Shown here: piece by piece, positions 25,001 through 32,363 of the stretch | Position numbering within the stretch: position 1 is the stretch's first letter | Layout: every line of letters begins with the position of its first letter | Origin: Methanosarcina baikalica | Lineage (GTDB): Archaea; Halobacteriota; Methanosarcinia; Methanosarcinales; Methanosarcinaceae | NCBI RefSeq assembly: GCF_031461075.1 | Contig: NZ_JAVKPK010000031.1 | Coordinates: 1-40,562 of the forward strand | DNA length: 40,562 nucleotides | Reading direction: 5' to 3' | Made by a program: the position numbers and the translations under genes | Notes under the pieces: model-generated | What the model was told of the DNA's origin: nothing | Database searches by the model: none | What the model saw: only the letters and a program-made list of their open reading frames with translations

Positions 25001-25603
25001 TCAGGGCAGTTCTTTTCTGGAAAGCACATGGGACTGGATATGGGCAGGAAACAGTTCCTTTATTTTCTCTTCACCATGTCTCTGCCTGATCAACTCTCTT
25101 AATTCCGTTTCGTAATCTGCTTTTGGAGTATTCTCGCTCGGCCCCTCTTCAATTCTCAGATAGCGCTCGACAAGAATGCTCACGGTCTTTCTATTATATC
25201 CTTTCAATGGGCAGATGTACTGAATTCCCAATCGGTCTTCAATACTTCTTATCTGTGAAATCGAAAGCACAGGGACTCTGTCATCTCTTCTGGTTCCGTC
25301 AGCAATAAATTTCACTTCCGGATCCGAAGCAAGAGTTTCTATGGCTTTTTCATGGATATAATTGATAGCGCTTTTCGGGAAACCATCCTTCATTATTTTC
25401 TCATACGCTTTTTCTAGGATTTCCCGTTCAAGAGAGAGAACCCTATGCGGAAACCGCAGCTCTTTTGCAGTCTTTGCTGCCAGTTCTCCATTGGGGAGCA
25501 AGCCAAAACAGCAGGTTACGAGTTCTATCTCAAAAAGCGGTTCCATCAAAAGTGCAGAGAGCGAGCTGTCCTTGCCTCCGCTAAATAGGACCGAGATTCT
25601 CAT
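25001..25603 (-). CDS. PP-loop superfamily ATPase of the archaeal ribosomal cluster
   Basis: The 200-residue protein begins I-S-V-L-F-S-G-G-K-D-S-S (residues 3-14), the PP-loop that binds ATP and releases pyrophosphate, and continues with an alpha-hydrolase-like fold (V-K-F-I-A-D-G-T-R-R-D-D-R-V-P). Such enzymes adenylate a substrate for thiolation or amidation, for example of tRNA bases. This subgroup sits beside ribosomal genes in archaea, and its substrate is not known to me. No zinc-binding CxxC motifs for tRNA thiolation are seen. It starts five bases after the PDCD5 gene ends, hence is co-transcribed with it. Confidence 0.85.
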   Translation of the reverse strand: MRISVLFSGGKDSSLSALLMEPLFEIELVTCCFGLLPNGELAAKTAKELRFPHRVLSLEREILEKAYEKIMKDGFPKSAINYIHEKAIETLASDPEVKFIADGTRRDDRVPVLSISQIRSIEDRLGIQYICPLKGYNRKTVSILVERYLRIEEGPSENTPKADYETELRELIRQRHGEEKIKELFPAHIQSHVLSRKELP

Positions 25604-25608
25604 TATAT

Positions 25609-25971
25609 TTAAACCCTGGTTATGGATGTCTTACGCTTTTTTGGCTGCATCTTCATCAGGAGCGTTTTAAGCTGTTCGTCGTCGATTTGAGACTGGAGCC
25701 TTCCACTCTGAGCAAGCGAGATCAGCTGCATTTCAAGCTGTTCCCCTAGAGCAGACCTTGACATCTTCAGAGTTGTCAGGCGTTCTCTGGCCTCAGGGGT
25801 AAGGATTTGCCTCAGGATGGCCTGCTTCTGAGCTTCCATATCAGCTCTGGCCTGTTCCTGCTGATAAGCTGCCTGCATGTCAGATGGCTGCTGCTGTTGC
25901 GCCTGCTGTCTCTGAATTTCTGCAAGCCGTCTCTTTCGTATCTCGTCGAGTTCATCATCCATCGTAGGCAT
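25609..25971 (-). CDS. PDCD5-family DNA-binding protein
   Basis: The 120-residue protein matches the archaeal PDCD5/TFAR19 family: acidic start M-D-D-E-L-D-E-I-R-K-R-R, a Gln-rich helix (residues 19-47), then I-L-T-P-E-A-R-E-R-L, M-S-R and I-D-D-E-Q-L-K-T-L-L, ending in a basic tail. The eukaryotic relative is linked to cell death; archaeal members bind nucleic acid. The start is the ATG at 25969-25971 after GGTGA. S19e lies 111 bases upstream and the PP-loop gene follows directly. Confidence 0.94.
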   Translation of the reverse strand: MPTMDDELDEIRKRRLAEIQRQQAQQQQPSDMQAAYQQEQARADMEAQKQAILRQILTPEARERLTTLKMSRSALGEQLEMQLISLAQSGRLQSQIDDEQLKTLLMKMQPKKRKTSITRV

Positions 25972-26082
25972 GGCAATCACCCAAAAAAACCGGTTTTCCG
26001 GAGCAATCTGGCTTAAGATTAATAATATATTTGAAAGGGATTCCGAAGAAATATCTCATGTCCCTTTTGGAAAGAATCTCTT

Positions 26083-26532
26083 TCAGTATTTTGCAAGTTC
26101 AGGGATTTTCTCAAGAAGCTCTTTCTTGAGTTCATTTGCTGCATTGTCAAGCATGGAACGTCCCTTTGCAGATACGGTTCTTCCGCCCTTTACCTTTTGC
26201 AGGTAACCTGCAGTCTCAAGCTGCTGTACTGCCTTTCTGGCAACCGAACCGCTGCCTTTTGCTTTGTGGCTCGGGCTTGATCCTTCGTCCTTCTTTCCGC
26301 CATATACGGAGCGAAGTCTCTCAATCCCGACTGGTCCGTCAGTATAGATCTTCCTCAGGACTGCAGCGCATCTTACATACCACCAATCGTCTTTGCTTGG
26401 GGGAAGTTCCTTATGAACCCCGGTTTTCACGTTCTCTGCCCATTCAGGGGGAACGACATTTTCATTTTCCTTAAGAATGCCTGCAACCTTTTCGATAAGT
26501 TCCATTGCAGGGACATCAAATACTGTTGTCAT
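26083..26532 (-). CDS. rps19e: Ribosomal protein S19e
   Basis: The 149-residue product matches archaeal S19e: V-F-D-V-P-A, P-P-E-W-A-E, K-D-D-W-W-Y-V-R-C-A-A-V-L-R-K-I-Y, G-P-V-G-I-E-R-L-R, and G-S-G-S-V-A-R-K-A-V-Q-Q-L-E. It is a winged-helix protein of the small subunit needed for late rRNA processing. AAGGAG precedes the ATG. A 59-codon ORF ends 23 bases upstream on the same strand. Confidence 0.97.
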   Translation of the reverse strand: MTTVFDVPAMELIEKVAGILKENENVVPPEWAENVKTGVHKELPPSKDDWWYVRCAAVLRKIYTDGPVGIERLRSVYGGKKDEGSSPSHKAKGSGSVARKAVQQLETAGYLQKVKGGRTVSAKGRSMLDNAANELKKELLEKIPELAKY

Positions 26533-26555
26533 GTGGTACTAGCTCCTTTTCCAAA

Positions 26556-26735
26556 TTACTTATTTTTCAGGTCCTGGATGATAAAGCCGATTCTCTCCCC
26601 TGACCTGTCAGAAATATGGTTTTTTTCCCGAAACGAGGTAACTCTTTCTCTTTCGAGATGTCCTTGCTGGTCTTTATTGCTGGACTTATGGACTCTTAGA
26701 ATTTGGGCTTTAGGCCCGATAATGCCGGTAAACAT
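26556..26735 (-). CDS. Possible 59-residue protein just upstream of S19e
   Basis: An uninterrupted frame runs from ATG 26733-26735 to TAA 26556-26558. The product is basic and polar (I-I-G-P-K-A-Q-I-L-R-V-H-K, L-E-R-E-R-V-T-S, G-E-R-I-G-F-I-I-Q-D-L-K). It sits 23 bases before S19e in the same direction, like an operon member. No ribosome site precedes the ATG, so it would be leaderless or start elsewhere. I do not recognise a family. It could instead be the untranslated leader of S19e. Confidence 0.35.
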   Translation of the reverse strand: MFTGIIGPKAQILRVHKSSNKDQQGHLERERVTSFREKNHISDRSGERIGFIIQDLKNK

Positions 26736-26826
26736 GATTTTAGTTTAAACTGGAAAGAGGTTGATACACTTATCAGTTAATATATACATTTTTCGGTTAC
26801 TGGCCTGGCAAGTATATTAAATGGAA

Positions 26827-28101
26827 TTATTCTTTTTTAAAGGTTTGTGCCCTGCCCGGGCCCACTGAAATATAATTGATAGGCACTTTCAACAATTCTT
26901 CTAACCTTTTGACATAGTTCCTGGCGTTTTCCGGAAGCTCCTCGAAGGCTTTTATCTCGGTAAGGTCATTTTCCCATCCCGGGAGGTCTTCGTAAACAGG
27001 AGTGCATTCAGAGAGGTCCTCAGTGAGTTCCGGGGGATAATCCACATTTTTTCCCTTATAACTATAGCAGACGCAGATCCGGATCGGGTCAAGACATGTG
27101 AGTACATCCAGTTTGGTCAGAGAAATCTCTGTATACCCGTTAAGAGCAATGGCTTTTTTCAGGAGAGGTAGATCGAACCATCCACATCTCCTGCTTCTGC
27201 CGGTAGTTGTCCCGAATTCTCCCCCTGCTTTCTGTAGCCTTTCTCCCAGTTCTCCTGTAAGCTCTGTAGGAAGCGGACCTTCGCCTACTCTTGTAATGTA
27301 AGCTTTCACTATGGCGATTACATTGTCCACTCTCGTTGGGCCCACTCCGAGGTTTGTACAGGCAGAGCCTGCAATTGTAGAAGAAGAAGTTACGAATTTC
27401 TGGGTTCCATGTATTACATCGAGATGGGTTCCCTGGGCAGCTTCAGCCATTACATGTTTATCTTCATCTAGGGCTTTGTTTATTTCCCTGGAAACGTCTG
27501 TTATATAAGCAGCAAACTGCCTGCCGAGTTCGAGATATCTCTCTATAAGGACAGGGTCTCTGACAATTTTCGGATCTCCGCCCATTGCCGCTATTTCCTT
27601 TTCCTTCTGGGGGGCAAGCTCTTCAAGTCTTGAAAGGAAGCGTTCACTGTCCACAAGTTCAGCCATGCGGACTTCATCTCTTGCTACCTTATCAATGTAA
27701 GCATAGCCTATTCCGCGTTTTGTGGTCCCGATTTTTGTTTCCCTGGATTCTTCCCTTAGCCCGTCCATTTCTATGTGGTATGGCATAATAATGCTTGTCT
27801 TCGCATCCACGCCAAGCTTTCCGGCGTTTACTTTTATGCCATGTTTCTCAAACATTGTAATTTCTTCAGCCAGAACTTCAGGGTTCAGGACAACCCCAGG
27901 CCCGATCAGAACTCTGGCATCAAGCAGAATACCTGATGGAATCAGGTGCAGTTTGTAAACCTCATCTCCTACCCTGACTGTATGGCCTGCGTTGTTCCCT
28001 CCCTGGAAACGGGCGACAATGTCATAATCTTTTGCGAGGAGGTCGACAATCTTGCCTTTTCCCTCGTCACCGAACTGCGCGCCTGTGATTATCGTAAACA
28101 T
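26827..28101 (-). CDS. purA: Adenylosuccinate synthetase
   Basis: PurA joins IMP and aspartate using GTP in the first step from IMP to AMP. The 424-residue product is full length: G-D-E-G-K-G-K (about 11-17), N-N-A-G-H-T near residue 38, G-T-T-K-R-G-I-G near 128, V-G-P-T-R-V-D-N, and the R-C-G-W-F-D block near 308. It starts at ATG 28101 with AGGGCG upstream. It is the first gene of the minus-strand run but is separated from the S19e group by about 90 bases, so it may be transcribed apart. Confidence 0.96.
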   Translation of the reverse strand: MFTIITGAQFGDEGKGKIVDLLAKDYDIVARFQGGNNAGHTVRVGDEVYKLHLIPSGILLDARVLIGPGVVLNPEVLAEEITMFEKHGIKVNAGKLGVDAKTSIIMPYHIEMDGLREESRETKIGTTKRGIGYAYIDKVARDEVRMAELVDSERFLSRLEELAPQKEKEIAAMGGDPKIVRDPVLIERYLELGRQFAAYITDVSREINKALDEDKHVMAEAAQGTHLDVIHGTQKFVTSSSTIAGSACTNLGVGPTRVDNVIAIVKAYITRVGEGPLPTELTGELGERLQKAGGEFGTTTGRSRRCGWFDLPLLKKAIALNGYTEISLTKLDVLTCLDPIRICVCYSYKGKNVDYPPELTEDLSECTPVYEDLPGWENDLTEIKAFEELPENARNYVKRLEELLKVPINYISVGPGRAQTFKKE

Positions 28102-28291
28102 AACGCCCTGATTCGGGCTTAACTATTAATAACTTTTTGTTTGTGCGAATTGCGCCTCGGAAGTACGCGGTCCGTTTCACTCGCTCCGCTCGTTTAAACG
28201 GATTAATTTACAAAATTGGTGTAAACCATCAATGTTACAGAAAATCCGGATAAAGGACACACCGTATAGCTTTTCCGTGCAGCAGCGAAAT

Positions 28292-28669
28292 TTAGAAGAG
28301 TGAGCCTCTGAAAATCAGCAGGCTAAGAAGCATGAGTATTATTGCGAGAATTGCTGCGGTTTTTGCACTTTCTTTGTCACTTCCGAAGATTATGGGGATC
28401 GGGCCGAGCATAATTACTCCTCCAGCCTTTATTCCGGATTCAACTTTTCTTACAGGAGTTCCCTCTTGGGGTGGCCTTTTAGAATTCGGGGTATTTTCAA
28501 AATCTGCTTCTCTTCCTAATGGGCCCGTTATTTTTGAGTGACACTGCCTTGATTTGGAATCCTGGAACATGTTTAGAACTATGCCGGTTATAATTAGCAA
28601 ACATCCGATAAGTATTGTGAAAATTCCAATCAAAAACAGCATACTTTCGATCAACGTTTCGTTTTCCAC
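28292..28669 (-). CDS. DUF131-like (TIGR00304) membrane protein, second of a pair
   Basis: A 125-residue protein with two membrane helices (about 10-32 and 103-121) around a polar loop that contains the family mark G-V-I-M-L-G-P-I-P-I-I-F-G-S-D. It starts with GTG at 28667-28669, inside the end of the upstream relative (19-base overlap), so the two are translationally linked. No function is known for this archaeal family. Both proteins carry the same L-G-P-I-P-I-x-F-G-S core, pointing to tandem duplication. Confidence 0.75.
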   Translation of the reverse strand: MENETLIESMLFLIGIFTILIGCLLIITGIVLNMFQDSKSRQCHSKITGPLGREADFENTPNSKRPPQEGTPVRKVESGIKAGGVIMLGPIPIIFGSDKESAKTAAILAIILMLLSLLIFRGSLF

Positions 28670-28896
28670 AGGAATAAATAAAGAATCGTTACTAATAATC
28701 CAATCCCCAACATATTTATTGTAATCTCAGGAGAAGAACCGAACGCGATCGGGATCGGGCCGAGCATAATTAGTCCGCCCATCTGGCTGCTTGCAGGATG
28801 CTGTAAAACCGTAAGAACTACACCTAATAATAGTACGATGAAACCGACAAATATAACTGTCGCACCTACTCTTAGAAAATCTTCCGATATACGCAT
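28651..28896 (-). CDS. DUF131-like (TIGR00304) membrane protein, first of a pair
   Basis: An 81-residue protein with a helix at about 10-31, the family core G-L-I-M-L-G-P-I-P-I-A-F-G-S-S in the middle, and a second helix at 58-76 ending in K-T-K-R. The DNA for the core (GGGATCGGGCCGAGCATAAT on the plus strand) is identical in both genes. There is no ribosome site before the ATG at 28896. Function unknown. Confidence 0.75.
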   Translation of the reverse strand: MRISEDFLRVGATVIFVGFIVLLLGVVLTVLQHPASSQMGGLIMLGPIPIAFGSSPEITINMLGIGLLVTILYLFLWKTKR

Positions 28897-29590
28897 GTGG
28901 GTTGATATAATGCTTTTATTATTATATATTCTTCGGATTTCTTACGCATGTGGGCGTCTTTGGTCCGATTTTTATCCGAATTAATAAATCATATAAAGTG
29001 TCGGTTTCTTCCGGGAAGATTTGCTGGAACTCGGAGAATCGCTAGTTGCGCATAATAGAAAAAAGGAAATATGAAGTCTGGAAGCATACAAAAAATCGAT
29101 ATAATATAGGTGGGTATCAGAAAGTAATTTGATAAATATTAAAAATGGGCCACATGTGTTGCAGCAACTTATATATGCCCCTTTTATATTTATATATGTA
29201 TATTAATTCACGATATTTTAATATATGTTGTTAAATGGATAAGAGAACCTTTTAATGGCATTTTAACCTTTGATATGTGTGATTAATCCTCTACGGGTGA
29301 TTTTATGAAAAGGACCGTTCTTTTCTGAGTTTCCCGTTTTCAGGCTTTTATTCTTTTGTAAAAGCAAGGGATTAAATAAATCCCCGAGGTGCATAAATCA
29401 CCGATGACAGATCCACAGCTCAAACGTTTAATGCTTAATTAACCCACTACTTAATAATCTGCAGAGCAATAAATTCGCAAGCAAATTTACCTTTAAATCA
29501 ACTGATCCGCAAAACCAATGATTCTAAAGTAAATTAACCTCTAAATTGTGATATGAAATCAATTTTATACGATAAAAAAGGTGTAGTCAA
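28897..29590. other. Divergent intergenic region upstream of PAN
   Basis: Nearly 700 A+T-rich bases hold no gene. TATA-like runs such as CTTATATATGCC (29168-29179) and TATTTATATATG (29187-29198) lie about 400 bases before PAN, which would give it a long leader unless a nearer promoter exists. A seven-codon frame behind GGGTGA near 29305 is probably chance. Confidence 0.45.
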
Positions 29591-30832
29591 ATGTCAGAAG
29601 ACGGTGCGATAAGATCTTCTCTGGAAGATATAAAAACACGGATAGAATTTCAGGTTGAGTGCGGGGAGATCAATGCTGAAGACGTAAAGTCTCTCTTAAC
29701 CGAAATAGAAATCATGAAAGTCCAGAATGAGAACATGAAGGCCCGGCTCCTTGAAGCAAGCGTAGCAACAGGCAGGCACCTTCAGGAAATCAATAAATTA
29801 AAAGCTCATCTGGAACAGCTTACCGAGCCTCCTCTCTTTATTGCAACTATTCTTGAGGTGAATGGGGAAATTGCTCTTATCAGGCAGCACGGAAACAACC
29901 AGGAAGTTCTCACCCAGATCCCTGAGGAATGCCTCGGAAAGATCGAGCCTGGGATGAGGGTGGCTGTAAACGGGGCTTACTCAGTTATCTCTATAGTTAG
30001 CAGGGCTGCCGATGTTAGGGCTCAAGTTATGGAACTCATTAATTCTCCTGGTATAGACTACAGCATGATTGGCGGGCTTGACGAGGTACTCCAGGAAGTT
30101 CGGGAAAGCGTCGAATTGCCGCTTACAGAACCCGAACTCTTTGAGGATCTGGGAATCGAACCCCCCTCAGGTGTTCTGCTTCACGGTGCTCCGGGTACGG
30201 GCAAGACCCTGATTGCAAAGGCAATAGCCTCTCAGGCAAAAGCAACTTTTATCCGAATGTCAGGGTCTGATCTTGTCCAGAAGTTCGTAGGTGAAGGCTC
30301 GAGACTTGTCAAGGACATTTTCCAGCTTGCCAGGGACAAGTCCCCAAGTATCCTGTTTATAGATGAAATCGATGCTGTTGGAAGCATGAGGACTTATGAC
30401 GGTACCAGCGGCTCTGCAGAAGTAAACAGGACAATGCTTCAGCTCCTTGCTGAGATGGACGGCTTTGACCCCAAAGGCAATGTAAAAGTGGTTGCTGCAA
30501 CCAACAGGATTGATCTCCTTGATCCTGCCCTCATGAGGCCTGGTAGGTTTGATCGGTCCATTGAAATTCCGCTTCCTGATGAGAGGGGCAGGGTTGAAAT
30601 TCTTAAGATCCATACCCGCAAGATGAACCTTTCCGATGATGTGGATTTTGAGAAACTCGCAAAAGTCATGAATGGTATGAGCGGGGCAGAGATTAGTGTC
30701 ATTACCAAAGAAGCCGGAATCTTCGTGCTGCGCAGGCGCGGCAAACAGATCACCATGGCAGATTTCCTTAAAGCCTATGAAAAGGTTGTAAACGTTCAGG
30801 AACCCTCAATTCCTCAGGCTATGTTCGTATAA
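29591..30832 (+). CDS. pan: Proteasome-activating nucleotidase (PAN)
   Basis: PAN is the hexameric AAA+ ATPase that unfolds proteins and feeds them into the archaeal 20S proteasome. The 413-residue protein has an N-terminal coiled coil (about 30-78), an OB domain (80-140), Walker A G-A-P-G-T-G-K-T at 199-206, the pore loop K-F-V-G-E-G at 231-236, Walker B L-F-I-D-E-I-D at 255-261, and R-P-G-R-F-D-R. It ends A-M-F-V; the hydrophobic-aromatic-X tail has Phe in place of the usual Tyr of the HbYX gate-opening motif. Two or more PANs may exist in one genome; only this one is here. A hairpin follows. Confidence 0.96.
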   Translation: MSEDGAIRSSLEDIKTRIEFQVECGEINAEDVKSLLTEIEIMKVQNENMKARLLEASVATGRHLQEINKLKAHLEQLTEPPLFIATILEVNGEIALIRQHGNNQEVLTQIPEECLGKIEPGMRVAVNGAYSVISIVSRAADVRAQVMELINSPGIDYSMIGGLDEVLQEVRESVELPLTEPELFEDLGIEPPSGVLLHGAPGTGKTLIAKAIASQAKATFIRMSGSDLVQKFVGEGSRLVKDIFQLARDKSPSILFIDEIDAVGSMRTYDGTSGSAEVNRTMLQLLAEMDGFDPKGNVKVVAATNRIDLLDPALMRPGRFDRSIEIPLPDERGRVEILKIHTRKMNLSDDVDFEKLAKVMNGMSGAEISVITKEAGIFVLRRRGKQITMADFLKAYEKVVNVQEPSIPQAMFV

Positions 30833-30853
30833 CAAGGTCATGGAAGCTGAAAC

Positions 30854-30887
30854 GGAGGGCCGCCTTCAAGCTGAAGGAGAGCCTTCC
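30854..30887 (+). terminator. Hairpin after PAN
   Basis: GGAGGGC (30854-30860) pairs with GCCTTCC (30881-30887) with one G-U, and inside it CCTTCA/TGAAGG (30863-30868, 30872-30877) pairs around three bases. T-rich DNA follows at about 30928-30957. Confidence 0.5.
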
Positions 30888-31026
30888 TTTAGTTGTGCCG
30901 GATAGGAACAAAAGTCCTTCCGACAATTTTATATTTTTACTTTTCTCCAGGAATCAGACGAAAGATTTATATTTTATCAATTACTTGAAGATATGCTGCC
31001 TGAGAGACAAGGCATAATAACAACAC

Positions 31027-31101
31027 GCTCCGATAGTGTAGCTCGGCCAATCATTCAGGACTCTCACTCCTGCGACTGGGGTTCAAATCCCCATCGGAGC
31101 A
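31027..31101 (+). tRNA. tRNA-Glu (anticodon CUC)
   Basis: The acceptor stem GCTCCGA/TCGGAGC, D-arm with TAGCTCGG, anticodon stem CAGGA/TCCTG with loop CTCTCAC (anticodon CTC), and the T-arm CTGGG-GTTCAAAT-CCCCA with an expected near-perfect stem are all present. The discriminator is A; CCA is not encoded. A TATA-like TTTATATTTTATC lies about 60 bases upstream and a T-run (CTTTTCTTTTTT) directly downstream. Confidence 0.95.
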
Positions 31102-31134
31102 CTTTTCTTTTTTACAACCTTTTTTGACTTTTTT

Positions 31135-31256
31135 TAGGACTTACTCAGTTGAACTTAAAGATCTAATACTAATAATACTAATACTATATCTCTCAAAATT
31201 TAAATTTAAACACACTATCTATTTTATTTGATCTTATACTTTAAGTGTGTAAGTTA
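31135..31256 (+). mobile_element. Degenerate MITE family A, copy 3
   Basis: It starts TAGGACTTACTCAGTTGAAC and ends CTTTAAGTGTGTAAGTTA, the same ends as the elements at 7083 and 8214 with several changes. The middle is an A+T-rich stretch. It lies 34 bases after tRNA-Glu; tRNA 3' flanks are frequent insertion points, though here no attachment site is apparent. Confidence 0.7.
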
Positions 31257-31350
31257 GAAAGAATATATTTAATTGTGGCAGAAAACGACATAAATGGCGT
31301 GAAGCATTGAATGGAGTGTCCTTTGATAGGTAAAGTGAGGTTACTAATCA

Positions 31351-31917
31351 TTAATTTTTATATACCTTCATAAAAATCGTCTTTTCAGAAATTGTGCTCT
31401 CGACTTTGACTCCATAAGTTTCAAGAGAGTCTTCAATCACCATCCTGTTTAGTTTAGAATTATTAAGTCCCAAACTATGAGTAATTAAGAGTGTATAATG
31501 ATCGTCATCATCCGTATTATCTATCGTATCGAACCAGTTTGACATACCCGCCGTAATAACTATCCCATCGAGGAGTTCTTTTAGACTAATTTCCTTAAGA
31601 GGCTTCTGAAAGTAGTACTCCATCATGTATTCTAAGGGTTTATACTTGTTCAAGTACTCATTAAACATCTCAATATTAACAGTTTCCAATAGTATTTTTA
31701 AGCTATCTTTCAGGATAGAACATATCGTTTTCATTGATCTTTGAGTCAACCAAATTCTTTCTTCCTCAGTTAATGCTGGACTCTGTTTTGAGCTTTTTTC
31801 CAGGCTTTCCAGCGCGATTTCTAATACTTTTTGTTGTGTTTCGAATTCTTCTGTATGCTTTTTCAACAATTCCCAGTGTTTCTGCGAGATTGTGGTGGAA
31901 ATGCGATGCGTTTTCAA
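31351..31917 (-). CDS. Ribbon-helix-helix-like protein of unknown function
   Basis: The first 40 residues (H-R-I-S-T-T-I-S-Q-K-H-W-E-L-L-K-K-H) look like the strand-helix-helix of a ribbon-helix-helix DNA-binding domain. A longer helical and mixed C-terminal part follows, with Y-Y-F-Q-K-P-L-K-E-I-S-L-K-E-L and N-W-F-D-T-I-D-N-T-D-D-D-D-H-Y. I believe similar proteins occur in several copies in Methanosarcina but cannot prove it here. The start is taken at TTG 31915-31917 behind GGTG; GTG at 31947 is an in-frame alternative. Degenerate MITEs flank it on both sides. Confidence 0.6.
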   Translation of the reverse strand: MKTHRISTTISQKHWELLKKHTEEFETQQKVLEIALESLEKSSKQSPALTEEERIWLTQRSMKTICSILKDSLKILLETVNIEMFNEYLNKYKPLEYMMEYYFQKPLKEISLKELLDGIVITAGMSNWFDTIDNTDDDDHYTLLITHSLGLNNSKLNRMVIEDSLETYGVKVESTISEKTIFMKVYKN

Positions 31918-31947
31918 AATACTACACCGAGTTTCTATACTTCTCAC

Positions 31948-32363
31948 TTAATTCAAAAGTTTTCCTATATGTATACAAAGTGAATTATGCGTAAACTAAA
32001 CGTACGCTATGCGGATAACCTATTTTTAAATGAGTATTCTATATTAGCTCTGTTTACAGCAGAAGATTACTGTGGGGCTTGCATAGTTGAACTAAAAAAT
32101 CAATATCATTAAACTTGTAACTGCCTAAAATGTAAATTTAAACTGTAGTGTTTATTGTACTTAATTTTTAGCCTCTATTGTGTAAGTTATGAGAATCTTT
32201 GGTAAACTCATGTATGACAAGATCTGTAAAAAATGACACTTAGTGTAGTCTCTGTAATAATATACTGAATCCCAAATTCAAGAAACCGAGGGTGTAACTA
32301 TAATAAGACTGTTACTAAAAAAGGGGGCAATGCCTACAAATTTAAGATAATGGAGGAAGAATT
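31948..32363. other. Intergenic region with a degenerate MITE
   Basis: Aside from the MITE relic at 32073-32190 this 416-base stretch is A+T-rich and blank, up to the ribosome site GGAGGA at 32352-32357 of the tail-fibre-like gene. Confidence 0.5.
32073..32190 (+). mobile_element. Degenerate MITE family A, copy 4
   Basis: The left end GGGGCTTGCATAGTTGAAC and the right end TTGTGTAAGTTAT keep the family pattern, as does an internal TAACTG(C/T)(C/A)TAAA block shared with the intact copies. It is the most eroded full-length copy. Confidence 0.5.

Noticed and set aside
28172..28201. CCGTTT...AAACGG hairpin upstream of purA
   Set aside because: Only six pairs, and on the wrong side of the gene for a terminator; too weak to annotate.
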